Shown: one piece after another, positions 12,458 through 22,451 of the stretch
Layout: each line of letters starts with the position of its first letter
Numbering within the stretch: position 1 is the stretch's first letter
Assembly (NCBI GenBank): GCA_907165135.1
Contig: OU015566.1
Span: 1,738,501 to 1,802,500 of the forward strand
Source of the DNA: Oikopleura dioica
Lineage: Eukaryota; Chordata; Appendicularia; Copelata; Oikopleuridae
DNA: 64,000 nucleotides
Reading direction: 5' to 3'
The notes under the pieces: generated by a model
What the model saw: the letters and a program-made list of their open reading frames with translations, nothing else
Database searches by the model: none
What the model was told of the DNA's origin: nothing
Made by a program: the position numbers and the translations under genes

Positions 12458-15400
12458 ATGGGAATAAGCTTGCTCAGGAAGAAGGTTTTCCTTGGTTATC
12501 TTGGACAGGTTCGACATGCTTCTCAGGAACGGGCTTCTTTTTTATCTCCTACGGGTGTATCTTCGTTATTTTTTTCTTCAAGAACCCGATTTTTTCTGAA
12601 AATAAGCCCCAAAAAAGCAACAAAGAAAAATTCAAAAAGTGCTGGTAGCGAATCGTGGAGAAATCGCTATTCGAATTTTCAGAAAAGGTGCAATTTTTTG
12701 AACTTGGGAGTTTATTTGATGGAGGTTTTCATTTTATCATTGGATTGTCTTTTTTACTGAGGGATAGAAGAAATTTTTTTATCGAATCTTTTTAGCTCGA
12801 TTTTTACAGGCGGAGAAAACTGATTTTTCGCATGTTTTTGGGTGAAAGAAAGTGGTGAAGAAAGGCACTTTTGAATTCTTGGATTAGAATTTTCCAACGA
12901 AGTGGTCTGTTGTTCGACGGAACTCTTCGTCAGTAGCTCGTTTCAAGTGATCCTTGATGCTAGAAAAGAAAGGTTTTGTTTGACGAAGATTAAGGGGGTA
13001 CGAACGTGAAGACCATGGGCTGTCGTTTTTGGCCGGTAGGGTTGATGAAAATGCCTCGTCTAGTAGACTGAGCTAGATTTTTTTTTTTTAGTAAAAAACT
13101 CGATCTTTTGGTCGCTCGAAGATAATTTCTTTACGTGACTGTTACGGTCAGAGTCTGACCGTCAGACCGTATGTAAATGACTGTAGTTGATCAACTTACC
13201 AGTAAGCTCTTTGAGTTGCGCAACCAACTTCATCCTGAATTTGATGAGATCTCTTGATGTCTTCGAAACAGCGCGATTTCGCTGAATGATTTTCTGTTAG
13301 TCCAAAAACGGGGTGTTGTCGGGGCCTAACCCCCTCTGGCGTCCGATGTTCGGAAGCCTGACGCAAGGTAACCAGAATTTGCAATCGAGGATCAACAATT
13401 TTTGGTCAGATGATGAAACTCAATTTAGCTTGAAGGGAAGACTTTCTTATGTAATCGATTATGTAATGAAGGGGATCAAAGTGGAACTCAGTAACCTCTT
13501 GCTTTTGGGGATATTTTACCTGGTTCTCTCAATTCTTTCTTTTTCTCAGAGTGAGTTTAAGACTAAAAGTGAAGCTATTTGGGAACCTTGGTGCACTTTT
13601 ATCGCCCATTCCCATGATGCTTGTTTTCCGATGTCTTGAAATCGAGACACCAGACAATCTCCCGGCTGATTTTCTCCTATCACTTTCCGTTGAGCTTTTC
13701 ATGTGATCAGCGGCGCAAGAATACAATGAATATGGCCCGAGAGTTGGGATGACGTCATTCTCACTTTTGTTCAGATACTGTTAGTTAGACAGAAGGAGAA
13801 AATAGATGTTAGCGGCTTGAAAAACAGACACCATAAATTCGGCTCAGGATTCTTTCTTCTTGAATTTTTAATAATAAGTAATAGTGATAGGGCAATAACT
13901 TCTTTAGATCGCAGTAAAAACAGAGGAAGCATGTTTATATTTGCTTTAGCAATTTTGGATGGAACTGATATTGATGGTTAAAAATTTGCATCCTATCAAA
14001 GAGCATGCACAGAATTGGACATCGAAACCGTCGCAATCTACGCCGCTGAAGACAAACACTCAGCCCATCGCACCAAAGCTGACACTGCCTACCGCGTTGG
14101 CGAGGGAAAAGCGCCAGTTGCCGCCTATCTCGATGTTCCTGACATCATCCGCATCGCGAAAGAACAAAACGTCGACGCCATCCATCCTGGCTACGGCTTT
14201 CTCTCGGAACGAGCCGATTTCGCTCAAGCTTGTACGGACAATGGGATCAAGTTCATTGGACCCAAGCCGGATATTGTGCACAAAATGGGCGACAAGGTCG
14301 AAGCGAGAGCGATTGCCATCGCCGCTGGGGTTCCTGTCGTTCCGGGAACAGACAATCCGATTGAGAATAACTCCGAAATCCGAAAATTCATCGAGTCTCA
14401 TGGTCTTCCAGTCATCGTCAAAGCCGCTTATGGTGGCGGAGGAAAAGGCATGCGAATCATCCGGAACGAGTCGGAAATCGACTCTCAATTCGAACTCGCC
14501 AAGTCCGAAGCCGCTCGAGCTTTCGGAAACGGAGCTCTTTTTGTCGAAGCCTATCTCGAAAAACCCCGACACATTGAGGTCCAAATCCTCGGAGATGAGC
14601 ACGGAAACATCGTTCACCTCTACGAGCGAGACTGCTCGATTCAGCGACGACATCAAAAAGTTGTGGAAATTGCGCCGGGGCACTTGCTCGACCCTGTTGT
14701 CAGACAAAACATGTTGGACGACGCTGTCAAGCTCTGCAAATACGTTGGTTACCAAAACGCTGGAACGGTGGAATTCTTGCTCGATTCCGAAGGCCGTCAC
14801 TTTTTCATCGAGGTCAATTCGCGTCTACAAGTCGAGCATACAATCACCGAGCAAGTAACTGGAGTTGACTTGGTACAGTCGCAGATCAAAATTGCCGAGG
14901 GCGCCAATTTGGAAACAGACCTTCATCTCGTCCAGGATAATATCAAGACCCAGGGTACTGCCATCCAATGTAGAGTGACAACGGAAGATCCGGAGAAAGA
15001 CTTTTCCCCGGATACTGGAAGAATCGAAGTTTTCCGAACTGCTGAGGGCATGGGAGTCCGACTCGACTCCGCTGCCGCTTTTCCTGGAGCCATCATTTCG
15101 CCGCACTACGATTCGCTTCTTTGCAAAGTCATTTGCTCCGGACGAGACATGGCCGACGCTTCGAAAAAGATGTCGCGAACTTTGGAAGAGTTCAGAATCA
15201 GAGGAGTCAAAACAAACATCCCGTTTCTCAAAAATGTAGCCAAAAATCCGCAGTTCATCGGAGGCGCCTGTGATACGACTTTTATCGATGCAAATCCGAG
15301 TCTTTTCAATTTCTCACGATCGGAGGATCGGGGGACAAAACTGCTGAATTATCTTTCTGAATTGATGGTGAACGGGCCGATGTGTGACTTGCCGGTAGAT

Positions 15401-18070
15401 GTCAAACCAGCTGATGTTCAGGAACTGACTTTTATTTTAAGATAATTGAAATTTGCGGGGATAAACCCTAAGGGCCGCCCGAGGACTAAAGTTCATTAAT
15501 CGATTTGAGTTTTTGATTCAAAGAATTTTCATATTTTAATTTCACACAAAGAAGAAAATTTTAACAGTTACGATTTTTATCTCGGTCATTAGTCTAGAAA
15601 ATTTTTCGGGAATTATTTTTAAGTCCGTTGAAAGCCGACAATTTCTGGTCATTCTAAACCACTCGGCTCAACCTCCGCCCCACCTGGCTGGCGAGACATT
15701 TTGAAGTCCCGAGGACCTGAAGGATATGCCAAGGCTGTACGCCAGAACCCTGGCCTGCTCATTACAGACACAACAATGCGAGACGCACATCAATCTCTTC
15801 TCGCCACACGAGTACGAACACGAGACTTATTGGGTTGCGCGCCGTTTGTCGCTGGAGAGATGCAACATCTTGGCTCTCTAGAGTGCTGGGGCGGGGCGAC
15901 TTTCGACGTTGCCTTGCGATTCTTGAGGGAGTGTCCGTGGGAGCGATTGCAAGAGCTAAGAACGCAGATTCCAAATATTCCCTTTCAAATGCTTCTTCGA
16001 GGAGCAAACGCAGTTGGCTACACAAACTACCCGGACAACGGCGTTCGGGAATTTTGTCAACTTGCCCACGACAACGGGATGGACATTTTCCGAGTTTTCG
16101 ACTGTCTCAACTACCTGCCAAATTTGATCTTCGGAATGGAAGCTGCTGGACAATCAGGAAGTGTTGTTGAAGCTGCGATTAGCTACACAAGCGACTGTAC
16201 CGTCCAACAAGGAAACAAGTACAACTTGGATTACTACATTAAACTCGCAAATGAGCTGGTCAGAAATGGCGCTCACATCTTGTGTATCAAGGATATGGCT
16301 GGCTTACTGACTCCAAAGGTAAAAATCATAACCTGTTTCTTTTTTATCTGTTTTGATATTTTCATTTTTTTGACTACATTGAATGAATTCCTGAATGTCT
16401 CCTCTCTAGTCGTTGATATGGCTCCTGTAATATTGTTTTCGCCCCACTCAACAGCAAAGCTCCCTATTTCAACTTATTTTAAGTCCGCCCATATGCTAAT
16501 CGACGCCCTTCGTCAGCGATTCCCCGACATTCCGATCCACGTCCACACTCATGACACTGCTGGAGTCGGTGTTGCCGCAATGCTGGCCTGCTATGATGCT
16601 GGAGCTGACATGGTCGATGCTGCTGTCGACAGCATGTCCGGAATGACATCACAGCCATCAATGGGCGCTCTCGTTGCTTCTGCGGGAGAAGTTGATACAA
16701 TGCTCAAGTTGAAGAATGTCTGGAAATACAGCGATTACTGGGAGCAAGGTAAGCCTTGAAAAAGAAACGCTTCTGAAATCCATTTAGCTCGAACACTCTA
16801 CTCGCCATTTGACTGCACTGCCACGATGAAATCTGGATCATCAGACGTTTACGAACACGAGATTCCTGGAGGACAATACACAAATCTGCACTTCCAGGCG
16901 TACTCAATGGGTCTTGGCGATCAATTCAAAGAAGTCAAGCAGAAATATGCAGAGGCAAATGAGCTTTTAGGAAACATTATCAAAGGTAACGATTTTTGCA
17001 AGAACCATAACCCAAGGATATAAAGTTTAAATTTAAATTTTCTGAAATCGTCAAAATTGAGTTAAGATTAAGAAGGTAACCTTCCGTGTTAGCCGTAATA
17101 AAGTTCACTTACACTTCTGATTCATAATTTATGAATCTTTTTAGTCACTCCATCATCAAAAGTCGTTGGTGATCTGGCCCAATTCATGGTCCACAACAAC
17201 CTCTCCGCTGAAGACGTCAAAAACACTGCCAAAGACCTCAGTTTCCCCAATTCAGTCATCGACATGATGCAGGGCGGCCTTGGCATCCCGGTTGGTGGTT
17301 TCCCCGAGCCGTTGAGAAGCGATATTGTTGGATCTCTACCGACGATTCATGGAAGACCTGGAGAGAGCATGGAGCCAATAGACTTTACGAAAATTGAAAA
17401 TGAGCTGATCTCGAAGTACAAGGATTTGAACATAAGCGCGGAAGATGTGATGTCCTACGCTATGTACCCAGGTAAGAAAATTTATTCTAGAGACTCAATT
17501 TTTTGAAGGATCCCCCTCATTTTTTATCTTTAGCTGTCACTGATGAATATCTCCGCTTCAAATCCCAATACGGCCGCGTTTCCGGCCTCGAAACCCGCAA
17601 ATTCTTTGTCGGCCCTGACATTGCCGAAGAATTCGATGTCGAACTCGCTCCGGGCAAAATCGTTTCTGTCAAGCCCCTCGCTGTCACTGACTTGAACGCA
17701 TCCGGCGAGCGCGAGGTGTTTTTCAACTACAACGGAGCGCTCCGAAGTTTGATGGTCAAGGACAAGGAAGCGGCGAAGACAATCGTTTTGCATCCAAAAG
17801 CGACTGCTGGAGTGATCGGGTCTGTTGGAGCGCCGATGCCGGGAGAGGTGATCAAGCTTTTGGTAAAAACAGGACAGAAGGTCAAGCAAGGAGATTCCAT
17901 CGCGGTTCTCAGGTAAGTCTTCTTGGCTTATACATCTTTTTTCATCAAATTCTAGTGCCATGAAAATGGAAACCAACATCCCTGCCCCTTGCGATGGCGT
18001 CATCGGAAACTGCCCAGCCAAAATCGGCCAGTCTTTGACCAAAGACGATCTCATTTGCGACATTAACTAA
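12458..18070 (+). CDS. PC: Pyruvate carboxylase, mitochondrial
   Basis: Biotin enzyme converting pyruvate, bicarbonate and ATP to oxaloacetate in mitochondria. Exons 12458-12554, 12607-12687, 14004-15394, 15635-16318, 16484-16748, 16788-16985, 17145-17471, 17534-17912 and 17956-18070 total 1179 codons, so 1178 residues, the human PC length. Order: basic targeting peptide ([20 protein letters not shown]), biotin carboxylase domain ([34 protein letters not shown]), carboxyltransferase domain ([24 protein letters not shown]), PC domain, and biotin carrier domain with AMKM; the biotinyl lysine falls at residue 1144. The donor after exon 3 was chosen because it gives a phase-0 join. The exon 2/3 junction adds one lysine (FRKACTEL). 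AATAAA at 18277. Confidence 0.96.
12688..14003. other. Long intron 2 of pyruvate carboxylase
   Basis: At 1.3 kb this is far longer than the other introns of the gene. I see no coding domain, RNA gene or clear inverted termini. A TTAAGGGGGTACGAA stretch near 12991 resembles the ends of the TTAA-flanked MITEs found elsewhere in the window, but no matching partner end was found. It may hold regulatory sequence. Confidence 0.4.
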
Positions 18071-18758
18071 TTCTTCTTTTTTTCCAAACCAAGTTCACGA
18101 CTATTAACTTTTTTACTCTCAAGTTCACGCTCACGGCAAAAATCATTTAGCCACTCTTTTATCTTCACTGTTATGTGTTTTTCCTTTCTTCCAAATTATG
18201 AAATCTGACTGTCTCTTGTTTCGATCGAAAAACTTATTGTCTGACTTTTTATCTATTCTTTTAGTTCACTTTTAGCAATAAAACTTATTTATCAATCAAA
18301 GAATGTGTTTTATTTCTCTAGAAAAAAGGAGATTTGTTTAGTTACAGGCATGTTAACAGCAGTTTTTCAGGATTTAAGGATAAAAAAGGAATTTTTTTCT
18401 CAGAAAAAAATTGTTAAAAAGGCAATTTTTAGTTCTTTTTTTTTAATAAAAATGGTTTAAAATAAGGGTGTCTCTTCGAAATTCTATCCTTTGAAAAGTT
18501 ATTCAGTTTAATTTACCCCGTTTTTGTTCGATCATTTTGTTTCCTTGTGACCTTGAGTTTGGGCTCTCTGGTCTGCAGAAGTGTTAATAAAATCGCGCGT
18601 GAGGTAATCTACAGTACGCTCTGAGCAGAAATTGCGCGTTTTTCAGCCGCCAAGCACGCAGCGCTAAAATCAATAAATGGCAAGGCTATCTGAAATTTGC
18701 CGAAAAATCTAAACCAGGATTTTTGCAGATCAGACGAATAGCTAGAGCGAATTCAAAT
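18071..18758. other. PC-PK intergenic region
   Basis: Holds the PC polyadenylation signal (AATAAA near 18277) and, presumably, the pyruvate kinase promoter. A GC-rich patch with GCGCG motifs lies at about 18590-18660. No additional gene is visible. Confidence 0.5.
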
Positions 18759-21364
18759 ATGAGCAGAGCAAGACTTCTTTCAACTTCTACTCCCCAGGTA
18801 AGAAAATGAATAGTAAAAATCAACGGAGCGGAAATCGAGAAAAAAAATAGTATTGACTGTTTTATTTTCGATTTTCTAAAAATAATTTGACTGAAAATTA
18901 AGCATAAAATATTTCCGATAACTCATCCGAGCTTCTTTTTCTTCATTTTCATCAAAGTGATCGTCAGTAAGCTGCTTGTAATTATCTTGTAGACGAACGA
19001 GTTCATGAGTTCTTAGAAACCATTTTCAAAATTTGTTTTTTACATGGATCAAGAAACAGGTTTTTTGAAAAGTTCCTGAGTGGAATGGGCTCACTTCCGA
19101 AATGGTCGAAAATTTTAAAAGAATTGAAAATGCAAGAAATAGTTGGAAAAAGGAGAAAAACTGTAAAAATCATTTTTTAAGACAGTCAAAGGCCTGCACT
19201 TGAAGGTGCTTTTATACCTATTCGTTGAACTTCTACATCCCCATTATAAAAATTAAAAAGGGAAATGTCCCAACATTATCCAAAAACAAGAATAGTCTCC
19301 TTTCCAACTTCTGTTTATTTTCTGAATGTCGATCACAGCCATTCATTTGAACTTTCAGATCATGGCCCAGGGTGCTTCCACAGCCCTCGAACACAACTGT
19401 CTGCTAGACATCGACGCCTCCCAGCGACCCCACCGAGGCTCCCACATTGTCTGCACCATTGGCCCAGTCTCTCGATCCGTCGAAAAGCTCACTGAATTGA
19501 TTGAAGCTGGCATGGACATTGTCCGAATGAACTTCTCCCACGGAACCCACGACTACCACCGCGAGACCATCCTCAACGTCCGAAAAGCCATCGACAATCT
19601 TCGAGCCAAGAAGACTCTCTTCAAGCCCGTTGCCATTGCCCTCGACACCAAGGGACCTGAAATCCGAACCGGTCTCCTCGTTGGCGGCGGCTCCGCCATT
19701 GTCACTCTCGTCAAGGGCGAGAAAATCACCCTTTCCCTAGACGAAGCCGACTTCGAAAAGGGCACCAAGGACAAGATCTACGTCGATTACAAGAACCTTT
19801 CCAAAGTTATCAAGAAGGGTGACTTGATCTTCATCGACGATGGTCTTATTTCCGTCAAAGCCGTCGATGTCAAGCCAAATGCCATCGTCTGCGAAATTCA
19901 GAACGGTGGAGAACTCGGATCTAAGAAGGGATGCAACTTGCCCGGAATCGAAGTTGATCTCCCTGCTGTTTCCGAGAAGGACAAGGCTGACTTGCTCTTC
20001 GGTGTTGAAATGGGAGTCGACATGGTCTTCGCTTCATTCATCCGAAAAGCTGCTGATGTCATGGCTGTCCGCGATGTTCTTGGAGAAGAAGTAAGTTGGT
20101 CTTTTGAAATAAATAAGTAATTATTAATTTCAGGGAGCTGCTATCAAAATCATTTCCAAAATCGAAAACCACGAAGGTGTTCGGAAAGTCAGCGAAGTCA
20201 TCGAGGCCTCCGACGGAATCATGGTTGCCCGAGGCGACATGGGAATCGAAATCCCCGCTGAGAAGGTCTTCCTTGCACAGAAAATGATCATCGGCCGATG
20301 CAATGTTGTTGGCAAGCCAGTCATCTGTGCTACCCAGATGTTGGAAAGCATGACTTCCAAGCCTCGACCTACTCGGTAAGAAACACATTTGAGGGATTTT
20401 CCTTATTCATATTCTAGAGCTGAAGTCAGTGATGTCGCCAACGCAGTTTTGGACGGCGCTGATTGCGTCATGCTTTCTGGCGAAACCGCAAAGGGTGAGT
20501 ACCCAGTCGAAGCTGTCCAGATGATGGCAAGAATCGCCCGAGATGCCGAGAGCGCTATCTTCACCGAACAGGTTCCCTCTTATTTCCCACCCTCTGTTTG
20601 ATGATTTTCTAGACCTTCGCCGACATCAAGGCTAACACTGGCGTCAGCAAGGAGTGGACCGAAGTCATCGGCTCCTCCGTCGTCGAAGCCGCCAACAAGT
20701 GCAACGCCGCCGCAATTGTTGTTCTTACCCGCACTGGTGATTCCGCTCAGCGAATTTCCAAGGTAAAACCCATCCTCTCTCTTTCTTTTCAAACCATTTC
20801 CAGTACCGACCCGCCTGCCCGATCCTCGCTGTCTCCCGATTCGAGCAGACTGCTCGACAATGCTACCTCCACCGAGGAGTTCACCCTCTCCTCTACACCG
20901 AACCCGTCCAGAGCAAATGGGAAGATGACATTGAAGCCCGAGTTCAGTTTGCGTTCAAATCCGCCCTCGATCGAGGTTTTGTCAAGTAAGTCATCCTTTT
21001 TACGAAAATTGATTCAAAAATGATTCTCCTTTTCACAAATTGATTCAAGGAAAGATCAACTCGCGTTGATCGTCACCGGGCCAAGTGAAGATAAGGCTGA
21101 CAGATTTGTTGTCAGAACTATCTAAAGGGTAATTGCCGATTTGGTTTGTTTTCGTTTCAGTTACAGTCTCTTACAGTTAGCTTACAGTTTTGATGTCCAC
21201 TTAACTAGCCATTCTTTGCATGTTTTTTTTTTTTGTAAAAATCTGTAATCTTATTCTCATTAATATTTTCTAGAGCCGGCCAAATCGCAGTCGTCGTCAA
21301 CGGCTGGGCGCGCGGAAAAGCGCAGACAACAAATACCATGCGTCTCATGACCATTTCTGCCTGA
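18759..21364 (+). CDS. PKM: Pyruvate kinase
   Basis: Glycolytic enzyme converting phosphoenolpyruvate and ADP to pyruvate and ATP. Exons 18759-18797 (short N-terminal extension [13 protein letters not shown]), 19359-20090, 20134-20375, 20418-20571, 20613-20762, 20804-20985 and 21274-21364 give 529 residues; starting at ATG 19362 gives 515. Signature blocks: [29 protein letters not shown] with the catalytic lysine, [22 protein letters not shown] and [14 protein letters not shown]. The effector-site loop reads TRTGDS where human isozymes have an arginine before the serine. A second candidate last exon lies at 21050-21125. AATAAA at 21384. The acceptor just before ATG 19362 could be a cis-splice or trans-splice site. 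Confidence 0.96.
21050..21125 (+). CDS. PKM: Alternative last exon of pyruvate kinase
   Basis: After an AG acceptor (TTGATTCAAG) this stretch joins in phase to the 20985 donor and reads [25 protein letters not shown], then TAA. It aligns with the canonical last exon (QLALIVTG with [13 protein letters not shown] with MRLMTI). It lacks the conserved Trp and the Gly/Thr-rich lid that hold fructose-1,6-bisphosphate in vertebrate isozymes. Using it gives a 524-residue protein. No clear AATAAA follows before 21274, so it may be spliced on as an internal stop-containing exon. Confidence 0.6.
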
Positions 21365-21508
21365 GTTTCTTCCTGTACATTACAATAAATTATTCAAAGC
21401 GAAACTTGTGTATTCAAATTTCTTTCTCTCCGCTTAAGCCCTTCGATAGCCCTCACGCGAATTTGAAAAAACACGCGCTGCAGTTTATCTTAGCGGGAGA
21501 TTCAGGTT

Positions 21509-21514
21509 TATAAA
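21509..21514 (+). promoter_or_regulatory. Possible TATA box
   Basis: TATAAA lies 35 bases upstream of the ATG of the small membrane protein gene. Positional evidence only. Confidence 0.35.
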
Positions 21515-21548
21515 CGGAGAAAAAAGTTGAAAAATCCAAAAAACAATT

Positions 21549-22207
21549 ATGGGAAATCTTTTAAAATTCATCGCTTTTTTCCTCGCTTTCATCGGCCAAG
21601 TTGCCAACATCACCGTCGAAGCTGGCAAGAAGTACAAGAAGGCGAAGAAAGCAGCTCCCGAACCTGAGCCAGAACTCGAGCAAGAGTACGAGAACGAAAA
21701 TGAGATGGAGAAAGAAGGACCTCAAAATGACTGTAGGTTCATAATAAAAGATTTTACTTTATTGAAATTCTAGTGATGCTTTTCGCCTTGATGGTTGGCG
21801 GAGTTTGGCTGGCGCTGATTGGCATTCGACGGGTTTCTAGAGCTTTTTGTGGATCTGTCAATATTGAGGTAGAAATCAAATCTTGAAAAAAACTTCTTCA
21901 TCTATCATTTTCAGACTTTTGGAATCTTCCTTGCCGTCGCCATGTCCTACTACTGCTACTCTGGAAACCCTGAGCTTTTCTCAACCATGGTTAAACTCAC
22001 GTCTTTCTTAAATCACAACAGTATCTCTAGAATGGAAACTTCACCAAGCTCCTCGCCTCGAAATCTGCTCCTGATTTCGGTGCCGCGGCGATGGAAGTGT
22101 TCCGGAACTTGGCTCAAATTCTCCTCGTTGTTTTCAAAGACGGATTTACCTGCATTTCTGGTCTTTTCAATTCTGCTCAGAATTCTTTCAACCCTGTCAA
22201 GAAGTGA
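21549..22207 (+). CDS. Small membrane protein, unknown family
   Basis: Exons 21549-21732, 21774-21868, 21915-21989 and 22031-22207 encode about 176 residues. The N-terminal helix (LLKFIAFFLAFIGQVANITV) is a signal peptide or anchor. A Lys-rich then Glu-rich linker (KKYKKAKKAAPEPEPELEQE) follows, then two hydrophobic segments (LMLFALMVGGVWLALIGI and TFGIFLAVAMSYYCYSG) and a moderately hydrophobic C-terminal third ending NPVKK. All joins keep frame with GT/AG ends; AATAAA at 22215. I do not recognise the family. It lies in the same direction between pyruvate kinase and integrin beta. Confidence 0.7.
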
Positions 22208-22451
22208 AAATTAGAATAAAAATCACCAAAAAAGGTTGAAGATTTTCAATTTTTCATCCGATTCTGCATTTGAAAGGTCATTTTCCGGGCGTGTTCTTTG
22301 AAGCAGGTGCCCTACATTTAAAGAAATTGTTCAATATTTAATTTGCAAGCGCGTGTTTAGTCACTAATCAAATAATTTTCCGAATCACCCGGAATTTGAA
22401 TTTCTTTCAAATTTCCTTTCATTCAGCGCTTGTGTTACAGAGTATGGAAAA

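Noticed and set aside
13313-13639. 108-codon frame in pyruvate carboxylase intron 2
   Set aside because: No family signature and no in-phase exons; probably chance.
14060-14800. Minus-strand 246-codon frame within pyruvate carboxylase
   Set aside because: Antisense shadow of a strongly conserved coding exon.
15395-15445. Extension of the biotin carboxylase exon to its in-frame stop as the protein end
   Set aside because: The rest of pyruvate carboxylase follows in phase from 15635, and the total then matches the family length.
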